From assembly GCF_001045555.1 (NCBI RefSeq), contig NZ_LFBU01000001.1:2356001-2420000 (forward strand): DNA of 64,000 nt, given 5' to 3'. Made by a program: the position numbers and the translations under genes. Positions 15,001 to 19,482 of this stretch are shown here, piece by piece. The first letter of the stretch is position 1; every line of letters begins with the position of its first letter. Source of the DNA: Marinobacter subterrani (GTDB taxonomy: Bacteria; Pseudomonadota; Gammaproteobacteria; Pseudomonadales; Oleiphilaceae). The notes beneath the pieces are model-generated. The model saw only the letters and a program-made list of their open reading frames with translations. It was not told the DNA's origin and ran no database searches.

Positions 15001-16535
15001 GAGTCCCCTTCGGAGGCCACGGTGTAGAGATCCGCACTCGCCGCATCAGCCAGTCCCGCCGGGTTATCAGAAAGCTGACTGGCAGGATCAATAGTAACCG
15101 CGGTTTTACTGCTATCAATCCGGCGGGTGTTGATCGTGGCACCGGCATCAATGGTCACCGAATCACCGGCGTTGATCAGTACATCGCCGCCGTTCGTGTA
15201 ATAGGCGGTCGATTCCATGGTCACATTGGCGTTACCCACCAGGAACTGGCCATCTTCACCGCTGGTACCGCCGGACAAATCGGCATTCAGGCCGGCCAGT
15301 GTCAGATCGTTACCGGTGGTCTCGAGGGTACCACCATCGCCGGTTGAACCGGCCGAGGCATCAAGCAGCGCGCTGCCGGATACTGCGGTGGTGCCTGTTG
15401 CATCGAGCAGAAGCTCGCCGCCGTCACCGCCCTGATCGGCGCCGGCCACGCTGACCGCTGCGGTATCGCCGATTGTCAGATCCTGATCGGACCGTAGAGT
15501 GACCGAGCCACCGTTGTGCGGGGTGGCATCCGGAGACTGGCCGCTTGCGCTGATCGTGCCGTCAACCTGCAGATTTGCGCCCGAAGCCACATCGATACGG
15601 CCCCCGTCGCCACCGTCTGAAGCACCATCAGCCAGCACACGGCCGCTGGTGGCAATGGTCACATTACTCTCTGCGGCCACGGACACCTGGCCACCTCGGC
15701 CTCCGGTCTGCGCGGAACTGGCATCCAACAGCCCGGACACGGCCGCGTCTTCACTGGCCCGAATAGTAATACCGCCATCCACCACGGCCACAGCGGTGCC
15801 CGCCTGCAGTCCTTCGGTATTCACCGTGGCCTCGAACAATGCCTGCCGGGCTTCATCGGTCGCCGACCGTAGCGAACCAGTCACCGCCACATCGGTGCCA
15901 TAAACGGCAATAGCAGAGGCGCTGTTCACCGTGCCTTCAATACTGATGATGCCGGTGGCGGACTGCGGGGCGTTACCGGCCAGAAGGTCACCCACGGCTT
16001 CATCACCAATCACACCTTCAGGGCTGATCAGCGCATCCATGAAATCGGAAGTGGGCGTGGCGAACAACAAGCTGCCAACGTTCAATACACCCTGGGCGCC
16101 AACAACAATGCCATGGGGATCAGCAAACACGATGTGGCCACCGATCTTTTCGTTGAGCAGGCCGTTCAGGGTGCCGTTGATCACCGCCTGGGAATCGTGC
16201 ACCAGATTGATGAGATTTCGGGTTTCTGCGGGAAGATGGAGGTTAACGGTGTTACCGGCCGCCACCTGGAAATGATTGAAGCTGTTGAAGCCGCTATCAC
16301 CCTTGACCGTTGTGGTGCGGATGTCCGTGAAGGTGCCGTTGATGTCCAGCGTGGTGTCGGTCCGGCCGCTGACTTCAATGGTATTGGACGCCGCCTGGGC
16401 AACCGGTGCAATACCCAGCGCCGCCACAATCGCCGACGTCAGGGGATGCTTGACCAGAGGAAGGTCGAGCCTGCCAACCCGCCGGCCCTCCCGTTTTTGT
16501 TGGCGGGTGGGGAGGTGCCTGGAGCGTACATTCAT
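1..16535 (-). CDS. Giant LktA-like filamentous adhesin, TPS exoprotein (3' end outside window)
   Basis: One minus-strand frame stays open from an ATG at 16535 to the window edge, about 5,511 codons with no stop in the stretches I translated. An AAAGGA ribosome site lies 8 bases upstream of the ATG. Residues 1-48 look like a long basic signal sequence ending VAQA. Residues about 50-165 resemble a TPS secretion domain, with NSFNHF, NLVHDSQAVINGT and DPHGIVVGAQG (DPHGI near residue 139, in place of the usual NPNGI). The rest is thousands of residues of Gly/Ala/Asp/Ser/Val-rich beta-strand repeats typical of beta-helical exoproteins. Exceptions are a Pro/Thr-rich spot near residues 1419-1442, helical charged stretches near 3616-3689 and 4436-4649, and cysteine pairs at 553/556 and 4193/4200. 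Such proteins are exported across the outer membrane by a TpsB partner, which is not in this window. The function as an adhesin is inferred from the family. Confidence 0.9.
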   Translation of the reverse strand, partial: MNVRSRHLPTRQQKREGRRVGRLDLPLVKHPLTSAIVAALGIAPVAQAASNTIEVSGRTDTTLDINGTFTDIRTTTVKGDSGFNSFNHFQVAAGNTVNLHLPAETRNLINLVHDSQAVINGTLNGLLNEKIGGHIVFADPHGIVVGAQGVLNVGSLLFATPTSDFMDALISPEGVIGDEAVGDLLAGNAPQSATGIISIEGTVNSASAIAVYGTDVAVTGSLRSATDEARQALFEATVNTEGLQAGTAVAVVDGGITIRASEDAAVSGLLDASSAQTGGRGGQVSVAAESNVTIATSGRVLADGASDGGDGGRIDVASGANLQVDGTISASGQSPDATPHNGGSVTLRSDQDLTIGDTAAVSVAGADQGGDGGELLLDATGTTAVSGSALLDASAGSTGDGGTLETTGNDLTLAGLNADLSGGTSGEDGQFLVGNANVTMESTAYYTNGGDVLINAGDSVTIDAGATINTRRIDSSKTAVTIDPASQLSDNPAGLADAASADLYTVASEGDSGSVTLQAPNITVKDGASILTFATDGYNAGDITLTSGDNFTCNICQSTSPGDYFTSVGNVTNSVRLAQTADVAINVENGALIDARYVERAGYTGAAGADGDVTLKARASDVQIAGWSDAEANVTVNGAIKGGNIDISAEAIAEVDFAWLAGLDPADPTGPLTVMEQMASLESSEIQDNAIESFDDPTDLTSLLALGFPITAGLAIADATVTVGAGAELDAASNVTVKANAERMVRGATGGLANGSLPATGFGVIYGQVSGTTAARISDDAQVTATGLSVVAESRNKLEVSAEAEVSRAKTGNTGNTAAAFALGIGRARVNTEAVVGKDVVLTADSVEVRASNMDSLTTEAASLAFVDPKAPATSQGALTLAISDFNTSALASFNADLSSDAASSALDVVAENMSDTRVTKAVVQNGNNVFDYLVGSRRQRSSAINSFIQGQLSATGKPAGVRLAAGASLTFSEQYAKAIIGGGATVDLANGNVSVRSRVVDQGVRSIADSRVNSVSEKDGAKVSGSVAIAYADYLHSSQAIIGDGVSITARNIGVGARSELPLDYDYDELIAEFNPAEWDGPDDFLATVNNIVGLYLAPDGQAYETFGLPDYLLTSYSNAFAQSAGGSSETTTAVYGSFNGTFVSHDTRAWVGEGATLVSTGADDTWDSDFAITFEPPEGEDSFDINTDLTWQWSGGVDVDARTAMETASVTGNLSLLTYLTSRAAPSDNAGGGAIGWTEFDSSTIAGIGDGAVVQTHALNVDASTRELMYVVAPSAGQGSSVAGNGILSYANTDTTTHASIHSGARVVADAVNLGADYSMNLWTVGGAVALAPPGGDGGSKTAIGVVFAYNDVKSDTRAYVGDNSEDRALEEGESPETPPADTAVASGEAAGIRTADLTVDAVSQGTVGVIGAAGAVAVNSPGGATPPPTAPSPTPTQTKAQNGSFLAALSEAGSAFGAAGKQPGSSLTGAGSITLNLAEMDTVAEVRDTSLLQGTGDPATSVNVRAIGDVDQISASGAAAISIAGGGSGSAAAIAAAVAVNDISNSVRAGLYNVDGRVDLLDVLAAGSGDILSIGVALAASSSSGAGAAGAGSVSVAAIDSDYEAEIEDSELVGSGAGSTANVTGYDRSRILTGGGSLALGLGGGSGGSVGLAATYARIDNDVSSFIRGSSLTGFDTVDVSALGAARILAGAFGGSAATGSSFAGAGSVYIMTVDSDLQAGITGQYGTKDDDGDAATPEVVDYGNLVTASTVEAAGDVTVTARSTADTADPDNLFRDNTAGAQGDFDANALSDVDSSQTGLTLDNEEFASGETVVGFAGSLAISAGNAAAGAAVGFTDLQGSYVAEIRDSSVTATDGDLDVSALNSRKAIGIAAGASVSGGNGFSALGSGAITLSSTDVAARVLGNSSLNADNVSVTAGADGNFFSLAGSLSATVGGQAAIGAAASYNDIGGTVSAELGGLATVTDGGAAADKGRVTVKATQDADIASIAVAGAVSDGTQGVALAGSSSINLMTLQTDALINAGSITAGNVSATVGTGTAANRASIWSLAGVISGSGSVGGGLAASVNTITGGYTAGIEGTELIGTDSLTVNTTSYSEIKTLAASAGAAGLVSAGVSSANSFTENTLSAKATDVNLDNTAADVEITAADNSTIDSLAGAVQVGGTAVGASVAVNRIGNDVVAELSGGQFNVADVLLDADSQARIGTVSAGLSAGGGDAVSGSVSVNLLNTSTRSEIRDDADVTAQNNVGVLAANNDVLEVFAGAAGVSSGSFGGGASLVVNHMLASTEALISGSGTQVSALARDSGSVLDVATGDLISTPELTRLEDLVDITATDLQSDRKSVRGVAVNAQSLQSVSTFAVTAGFSAGTAAGALTGTTNIVGGATRAGITGAAINTADGANAAQQLDVNGSSHAYTSNMGISLAGGAGGAGAGVLVVDVVNRQTEAFLSGVDARAKGNVTVDAYTGLGTTVMSAGAAGGAGGVAAGSGTFALHDATTLAYLDNGTDVTAGGLIVDAATDNQLLLASGSIGVAGGSAAAGAMNLAISSLTTEATVDRDKRDGSAGDSDSILSVTGDTRINARTGSEIDTWAVGAAGAGAAGVAGSVTANVAENRTIARASGVDLGNENTTGNIEVTAADSADLSSFAGAIGIGASPAGMGLGAGGHVSVLHSSVGATVENSTLRTTGNVTVDALSDSKIDATSVAAGGGGTLGISGALSVTFIGSGERGDANEELDKGGSGTLSELDSLANADRTGDAADELDGDQVSAINSAGTYDLRAATDASLADTTTARIADSGVTAADVTVKATDKTRLKSTAGAVGIGGTLGAGGSVIIDRVYNTVTAQVAGSSSLTLTGDLDIGAYALNGDGGDAIEADAVAGGAGIVGLGAAVVDSRIDNAVNAGLSGSLTSGPNSPSLQYTSVEAEDATSIEADAIGAAFGAGAVGVVVATAAKDSGVDARIEGATFNDSFSTRIEADGSGAVDVHTIAAAGGLGAAGGGSVATALDTSTIDAGVYNSALKVNYGGLDVLAEATPDATAFAQGWTVSGGLSIGASIADARTDTTVTATLDEGSSVSGSGGLNVDATVSKASGNDNSADAQAEGSSGGLVIGISATSATAKGASDATALAAGSLDLAGDVRVSADNTSAQYARADGFAVGAASDGRNTGTATAEGTTTATFSATMTDTRRDSLTVMADSKTRNRVDAEAGSGGIIAGASTTAVTKDTSTTTTNLANGGTATLADLNLSATHVSDFNANLNTVQASALGASGGFTRHDVDAEAKVNVADGAKVDARNVEIRSLAEATKKGREYSLTSGAGGIANAAAASITTDVTLDSLVDIGQNAALEATGDWRDPGFLLINAEAKFDLEDRLRIDAGGGLPIARGDAFMTLTSNTDVSVGEGARITSVGDLSIGARTDAVAEVAGNVKTYGLAGAADGTTDLTMTADNTVNLAAGSFLKGYGDVTLNAGMSAAGDDGRYQLTGRMDLWNNTAFAMSGPAVVNTTLDNDSKVTIASGSEVHGVRDIFINARPGNQDLTARGTATDLAKQAVEGIVNGLADLVGAEEVSLKTISGDTHRTSNEVVTVNGALKAGVHNKEILELGYRFDPDTDQVVIEEVQKTDGISYRVVDGSYNQTITERIDELYAMQAEYAASETEKRAFQAEINLLKEALIGFFVDELGYAREDIVKDGKLFAPRDLPIKIVEVDPVIARGGNISVTGDALVGSGVLDAPGDASITIDNPTPAFLRLEGLEIPNDAVGDITLNGSLVSSASDIGALNSGDHGSAGFSSVVSGANSPAPSITVANTFNPSDVTLPDLSDRSDSVNSPFAGLLPTDIFVQGDILNLGGSVDLESTKGSLYIQADIRGNSLDIGAGADILLSYIDAFRHVGNDPRGADFNAEGYDPGNYIAGNNLVASARYLNINGTVQSGIADWQVTIDDAAKAAMDDARDNYRDNVGEQIVRITDSDPSDGIIGYRYDAKADRILLDEVDVAGGYMELTGEIMSTGNGQINVLDGYGRVKINNTTGKALQLSDISLGDDIEGVLRINDTDLLNRGTASETTVLNSTIYTRVGDDVQVYRGRSDEIERSSAYLDETRSNTRSASYSPSEGLDFVWLEGQEFSETRTVTRYSDTAIGFIDSGSGTISSDTGWLPSGDANPMENAEYVGFNATPGTEDFSIDDPVFSEPQTWTTCEAHFIVCLEVRYWQKQSSTRGAFEITRNVADADKDIAINFIGFDAGDLDVSTDADLRLSGDLRNAAGRIRLDTSNGSITASNSDVLIDADRLELEATSGIGGPGPLSVAVGNGGLDASTVAGDVSIDGIRGDLRVDAVTTGNGGVNLSSQNGILALNASALVQGNDLVLTARQGSVGAAGAMLGLNSGVAQDGRVIINAQQDVGVRETSGDLNVWQIQGGGDVTVAVADGDLVDVNTNDVRDERRADELLNLWNDMNLLGAGAEASLEQQKQALVTAGEARYNRYWQLRGLSRDAEGNIVTDAYDADFEYSLSDSERAFLADSNGWDDAEIAAYEQQQTRTYHDLHAEFGGSAYDENFQFELSEATGEQVASGAVWTESQLRNSISKALIEKDAGGSLVNEEANIIGQNVSLAAGNIGRTLADDVVIDVTSGLDGVSDEELLALSSAEFDDVSFDEDNARIIRVTQREDLDVQASGTITATADSDIFLGGETDFNLYNVDGGAVRVLTDGSITTARPGETVVSGTDVILESAGGNIGTAEAPIQTAITGDLSARAANALYLYQQGSLSLGRAFAGDSIWLSVAGGDLVGAYDNTGINIIQGGAVNLNVNGNIGSATQSLNVLTGDGEALNLQAGGDVWLGVEANDLLIGQAESTGAMALKGATIQGDGDAHRIASGGPLTLTAVGDIGSADQSLQLASAEPTVLSKTGALYLSFLDTVTGGGLAALEGIIRFDSLADVTLDSVLANDGDIVGSFGGNGSLGSVEAGTYVDLASDGNLEVGSANAGTVINLVADGNVSVGEASAGDDLVVDAGQTAELGRLESLSGNIVVDATDAAVEFANADSADAEIRIHTTGNQSHGQKDPEAGGYLSADGLVELIADGDITFREIRVGKETDDPDLGGDAFLESSNGDISGNLVKASRDVITRALRGELFLERIDAGRGYTIRAARDINVAIGGDFDSRSGSLEAGRNIYLSTLGVEGSDGDILLGGLLAETGTVNLDAAGDIVIASYEGDGVATSGTIEAGQDIIATAGGSISLGNGLNAGTGVSLTAAGALDITGDVLAGGDFAASAGGNITVADSVDVGGGVLAEAGASISMLDAVSSGADVSLRAVDTILVDVIESAGGQSLAAGNDVNFARLTAGGPVAVLAGDAISGDRIAVPARISLQGRTIATDIEHTGARLDGVVTGADGNLADVVSLGIDSSGSIEMAQFHAEQATVATTTDRFAIDSGWVGTDLSVITSTNTLYMNNRSSAVRDVDVQLFEPDTRFSLRMRDGWTWTDAYVSHYRPGHDVQSPNYNESRQDTGLEVNGASVARN

Positions 16536-16694
16536 GGCGCAAGTCCTTTACTGCGTTAACCCTATCAGGCGCCCCGGCGGCAATTTTGGGTACTGCATGT
16601 CAGCACTGCAGAAATACAGCCAACGCCCCTGTCATCATTTGTCAGGATGACTTTTAATATTTCCGAATGTTAATGCTTGTTAACAAAACTTTAC

Positions 16695-16712
16695 ACCCCC
16701 TGATCAGGGGGT
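16695..16712. promoter_or_regulatory. Perfect 18-bp palindrome upstream of the giant adhesin
   Basis: ACCCCC-TGATCA-GGGGGT reads identically on both strands. It lies about 160 bases upstream of the adhesin start and about 45 bases after the stop of the LuxR-type regulator gene. It could be an operator for a dimeric regulator, possibly the neighbouring one, or a terminator hairpin for that gene. On the minus strand it is followed by only a weak T-rich stretch, so the operator reading is at least as likely. Confidence 0.5.
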
Positions 16713-16754
16713 ATTTGCCATCAGGCCGGGAAGGACGCAGAAATTGGGGAAGGG

Positions 16755-17537
16755 TTAATCATGGCCGAGCCAGAGGGCAGTCAACGCCGCACGACTGCGC
16801 ACATTGAACTTTCGGTAAAGGGTAACCACGTATTGGTGGGTGGTGTTCTGGCGCTGGTTGAGCTCGCTGGCAATTTCCTTTTCCGACATCCCCGTCAACA
16901 GGCAGGAGAGAATATTCCGCTCGGTAGGCGTCAGCGGCTCACCCGCCACCAGAACCCCAAAGCTCAGCAGCACCTGCCGGAAATACCAGACCAGTGAGCG
17001 AAGTGCGAACTCGGCGACCTCCAGGTCCTCCTTCGTATAGGAGGGAGCGTCCCCCAGCCGGTGCAGAGCGACGTATACTTCGCTGTCCTCATTGACAGGC
17101 GCAACCACAAACAGGGTGTCTGAAATCCCGCGTTCCCGGTAGAACTTCCGATAATGCTCACTATCAAAAAACTCCTCCGTGACATGATCACGAATCAGCG
17201 TGGCGCGGAAACGCCCGGCATTGCGGATGTGATTCAGGGAACTCTGGTCGGGTTCGCCATTGTTCATGGCACGGGCCGCCACCCGGTAAAGCTTCCGGTC
17301 GGCTTCGGTCCCATTGAAATAGAACATCGGCCCGGCCCGCCAGCCTTGCATGGGATCGTTTTCTGGCCTGTTGCTCAAGCGCATGGCAGAGAGAACATAG
17401 CCTCCGCCGGCATTAACCATTCTGGCAAGGCGCTCCATCAGGTGCTGCAGGGATGCTTCCGCCTTGGAGGCAGGAAAGGTGGATAGCTCATCCCACAGAT
17501 CGTAGATCGCTTCTCGGGTCTTGACATCGATGTTCAT
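16755..17537 (-). CDS. LuxR-family transcriptional regulator
   Basis: 260 residues. The C-terminal part (about 200-258) is a LuxR/FixJ-type helix-turn-helix: LTPTERNILSCLLTGMSEKE, then a recognition helix and RSRAALTALWL. The N-terminal 190 residues do not show a receiver domain (no Asp phospho-acceptor context), and I do not recognise an acyl-homoserine-lactone pocket. They may be a sensory domain of unknown ligand. The gene lies upstream of the giant adhesin on the same strand with a 220-base gap containing a perfect palindrome, so it may control adhesin expression. That link is inferred from position only. Confidence 0.8.
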   Translation of the reverse strand: MNIDVKTREAIYDLWDELSTFPASKAEASLQHLMERLARMVNAGGGYVLSAMRLSNRPENDPMQGWRAGPMFYFNGTEADRKLYRVAARAMNNGEPDQSSLNHIRNAGRFRATLIRDHVTEEFFDSEHYRKFYRERGISDTLFVVAPVNEDSEVYVALHRLGDAPSYTKEDLEVAEFALRSLVWYFRQVLLSFGVLVAGEPLTPTERNILSCLLTGMSEKEIASELNQRQNTTHQYVVTLYRKFNVRSRAALTALWLGHD

Positions 17538-17803
17538 CGCGCGCCCTGTCAGTAACAGTTGGTCTCGGGAGACCCGATTATTTAACTTTTGTCAAAAAGA
17601 AGAAAAAGTAGGAAATCCGGCAATAAGAATCAAGTTTGTTGGAGCTCTCCTCTGAGACACTCACTCATTGTTCTCAGCGGTCGTTTGCCAACCGCCCCGC
17701 TGCTCCGATTGCCAGACCATGGGTGGGAGCGGTGCCGACCTTTGGGGTGAGCGTGAGAGTGAACCCAGGTTCATTCTGGCAGCTGCTGAAATGCTTACAA
17801 ACC

Positions 17804-17870
17804 TGTAAGACATATCGCACAAAGCCCGGAGCGATTCTCCGATAGGTACGAATTCAATCCCCAGTAAAAT
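17804..17870 (+). promoter_or_regulatory. GacA-like upstream site and -10 box of the Rsm-type RNA
   Basis: TGTAAG-N6-CGCACA at 17804-17821 matches the known GacA/UvrY upstream site (TGTAAG-N6-CTTACA) fully in its left half and in 4 of 6 positions in its right half. A TAAAAT -10 box lies at 17865-17870 with no good -35 box, as expected of an activated promoter. Transcription would begin near 17877, putting the site at about -73 to -56, in the range described for rsmY/rsmZ promoters in Pseudomonas. Confidence 0.6.
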
Positions 17871-17877
17871 GGTCATT

Positions 17878-18066
17878 GTCAGGGATGACAAGCCAGCAAG
17901 GAACGTTGGCTCAAGGATGAGAACTCCACGGATCAGGAGTTGCCCGAGGGATCAGGGCTTACAGGGATGGCAACAAGGATGACGCGCTCAGGATGAGTCG
18001 CACGCCTGACGGAACGGGCAGGGGTCAGCCACGGAATTTGGGATCACACGGAACGTGGTCCCGTCC
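17878..18066 (+). ncRNA. CsrB/RsmZ-family CsrA/RsmA-sequestering small RNA
   Basis: About 190 nt holding 13 GGA triplets. Many are exposed in short hairpin loops: GTCA[GGGA]TGAC at 17878-17889; GCCAGC[AAGGAAC]GTTGGC at 17892-17910; CTCA[AGGA]TGAG at 17910-17921; AACTCC[ACGGATCA]GGAGTT at 17922-17941; GCCC[GAGGGATCA]GGGC at 17942-17958; CTCA[GGA]TGAG at 17987-17997; GGGATCAC[ACGGAAC]GTGGTCCC at 18040-18062. Repeated A(N)GGA loops are the binding sites of CsrA/RsmA in CsrB, RsmY and RsmZ RNAs. The opposite strand shows only scattered GGA, so the plus strand is the RNA. No protein frame fits. The 3' end is uncertain because the last hairpin is not followed by a T-run. It should titrate CsrA/RsmA under Gac control. 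Confidence 0.8.
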
Positions 18067-18178
18067 GTGCACTTCTACCGCTCACCGCACATTTCTGCTC
18101 TCCCCCAACATTTCGCTCCTGCTGCTTTGCGCCCTGGCACAACACCAATAACGCAAATTAGCCTCAGGAGCTTATACC

Positions 18179-18448
18179 ATGAAACGCACGCCCCTCTTAG
18201 CCACCCTCGTTCTGCTGTTCAGCCTGGTGACCGGTTTTGCCTACGCGCAAGATGTCGCCGTCAATATCAACACCGCCGATGTAGCCACCCTCGCAAGCCT
18301 GAACGGCATTGGCCAGAGCAAAGCCGAAGCCATCGTCGCCTATCGGGAAGCGAACGGTCCTTTTGCGGTAACCGCAGACCTGGCGAACGTGAAAGGCATT
18401 GGCGAGCGGACCATTGAGAAGAACGCAGAGCGCCTGACCGTCAAGTAA
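18179..18448 (+). CDS. ComEA-family helix-hairpin-helix DNA-binding protein
   Basis: 89 residues. A signal peptide (about 1-23, ending AYA) is followed by the ComEA signature VNINTADVATLASLNGIGQS and a second helix-hairpin-helix half, LANVKGIGERTIEKN. The length fits the short single-domain ComEA-like proteins of gammaproteobacteria. These bind DNA in the periplasm and in some species act in DNA uptake. Natural competence is not shown here. An AGGAG ribosome site precedes the ATG. The leader region lies directly downstream of the Rsm-type RNA, so read-through from that promoter is possible. Confidence 0.85.
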   Translation: MKRTPLLATLVLLFSLVTGFAYAQDVAVNINTADVATLASLNGIGQSKAEAIVAYREANGPFAVTADLANVKGIGERTIEKNAERLTVK

Positions 18449-18488
18449 TACGCCGGGCAGTGGCGCACTGCCGCTGCCCTGTTTTACG

Positions 18489-19304
18489 CTAGTGACGAGC
18501 TCGGAAAAGATACTCTTCTGGTGACATATCGTTACCAACTGCATCGCGAATAGCAAGATCGATCCGGTCGCTGCTCAGGTCATGTAACCCGCAATTGGCC
18601 AGAGCCTTTCGGACAACGACATTCTGCCCAAGGTATTCGTAGAGCACCCTGGCGCAACAGGGCATTCGCTCGCTGTTGTCGGAAACCCCTATCTTAAGCC
18701 CCGTCAACCGGGTAACCCGGTTACGAAAACTGGGAAAGAGAATAGTCTGCGTAATCTCGTGCCGGTTGAGTGTTTCATAATCCACCAGGAACAGCCGGTC
18801 CGTCAGCAAATAAGCGATACCCTGATACCGATTGTGGCATGGCGGCTCATTGCTGGTCGCCCGCATTCGTTCCGTACGCTGAAAAACCACCCGGTTGCCT
18901 CGGCGCTCCAGACACACCAGATTCTGAAGCACCTTCCCGGGCGCCGACATGGACTGGTAGTACTCGTAGTAGTATCCCAGGTAACTATCAATATCCCCCC
19001 GAGCGTCATGATCAAGTCGATCAAGGTGCTCCTGGACGGAATCCTCGCCCTGGCTTGGCTGGGCCTTGATCTTCGGGCGTACATCCACGATGCGTCGGAA
19101 CTGGCCGTGCGGCAGAAGAATTTCCTGCTCTTCCACACCAAAAAACTCGCACATGCGGCGCAGTGTATTCGCCGAGGGCTTGTGCTGGCCGCCCAGGTAT
19201 CTGTTGAATTGCGGTCGATTGATCCCAAGGCGGCGGCAAACCTCCGCAATGGACTTGTAGTAGCTGCAAAGCAGCCTGAGATTCTGAGCCAGGTCCTGAT
19301 GCAT
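18489..19304 (-). CDS. XRE-family helix-turn-helix transcriptional regulator
   Basis: 271 residues. The N-terminal 65 residues form a Cro/CI-type helix-turn-helix (SIAEVCRRLGINRPQFNRYL, then an NTLRRMCEFFGV helix). The remaining 200 residues are a putative effector domain I do not recognise by name. The gene is divergent from the sodium:amino-acid symporter, with a 178-base shared upstream region, so control of that transporter and the aspartase/asparaginase genes behind it is a reasonable guess. Confidence 0.75.
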   Translation of the reverse strand: MHQDLAQNLRLLCSYYKSIAEVCRRLGINRPQFNRYLGGQHKPSANTLRRMCEFFGVEEQEILLPHGQFRRIVDVRPKIKAQPSQGEDSVQEHLDRLDHDARGDIDSYLGYYYEYYQSMSAPGKVLQNLVCLERRGNRVVFQRTERMRATSNEPPCHNRYQGIAYLLTDRLFLVDYETLNRHEITQTILFPSFRNRVTRLTGLKIGVSDNSERMPCCARVLYEYLGQNVVVRKALANCGLHDLSSDRIDLAIRDAVGNDMSPEEYLFRARH

Positions 19305-19482
19305 TCGATGAATCGCTCGCAGTTTCGTCCAGAAGCCCGGTGCGCCAAGTCGCGATAGCGCTAGTTGACGCTATAACTGCGCCAAATCACGCCAATCAGG
19401 CAACAGTTCGCAAATTCTAGCAGGCGCACTCAATTGATTAAATAGCAACTTCACACAACAACAATCGTCATCGGAGTTGCTT

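Noticed and set aside
205..16275. Many plus-strand and off-frame open frames of 60-500 codons across the first 16 kb, such as 315-1820 and 7233-8819
   Set aside because: They are antisense or shifted shadows of the continuous minus-strand adhesin frame; their translations are low-complexity or lack domain motifs, while the minus frame gives coherent beta-repeat sequence throughout.
1..16535. CRISPR-like or tandem DNA repeats in the GC-rich left part
   Set aside because: Similar short words recur, but only because the adhesin repeats its amino-acid pattern; there is no fixed repeat-spacer spacing.
17793..17809. CTTACA-AACC-TGTAAG as a simple terminator or a standard GacA site
   Set aside because: The half-sites are in inverted order for GacA and no T-run follows; the TGTAAG half pairs better with CGCACA at the canonical 6-base spacing.
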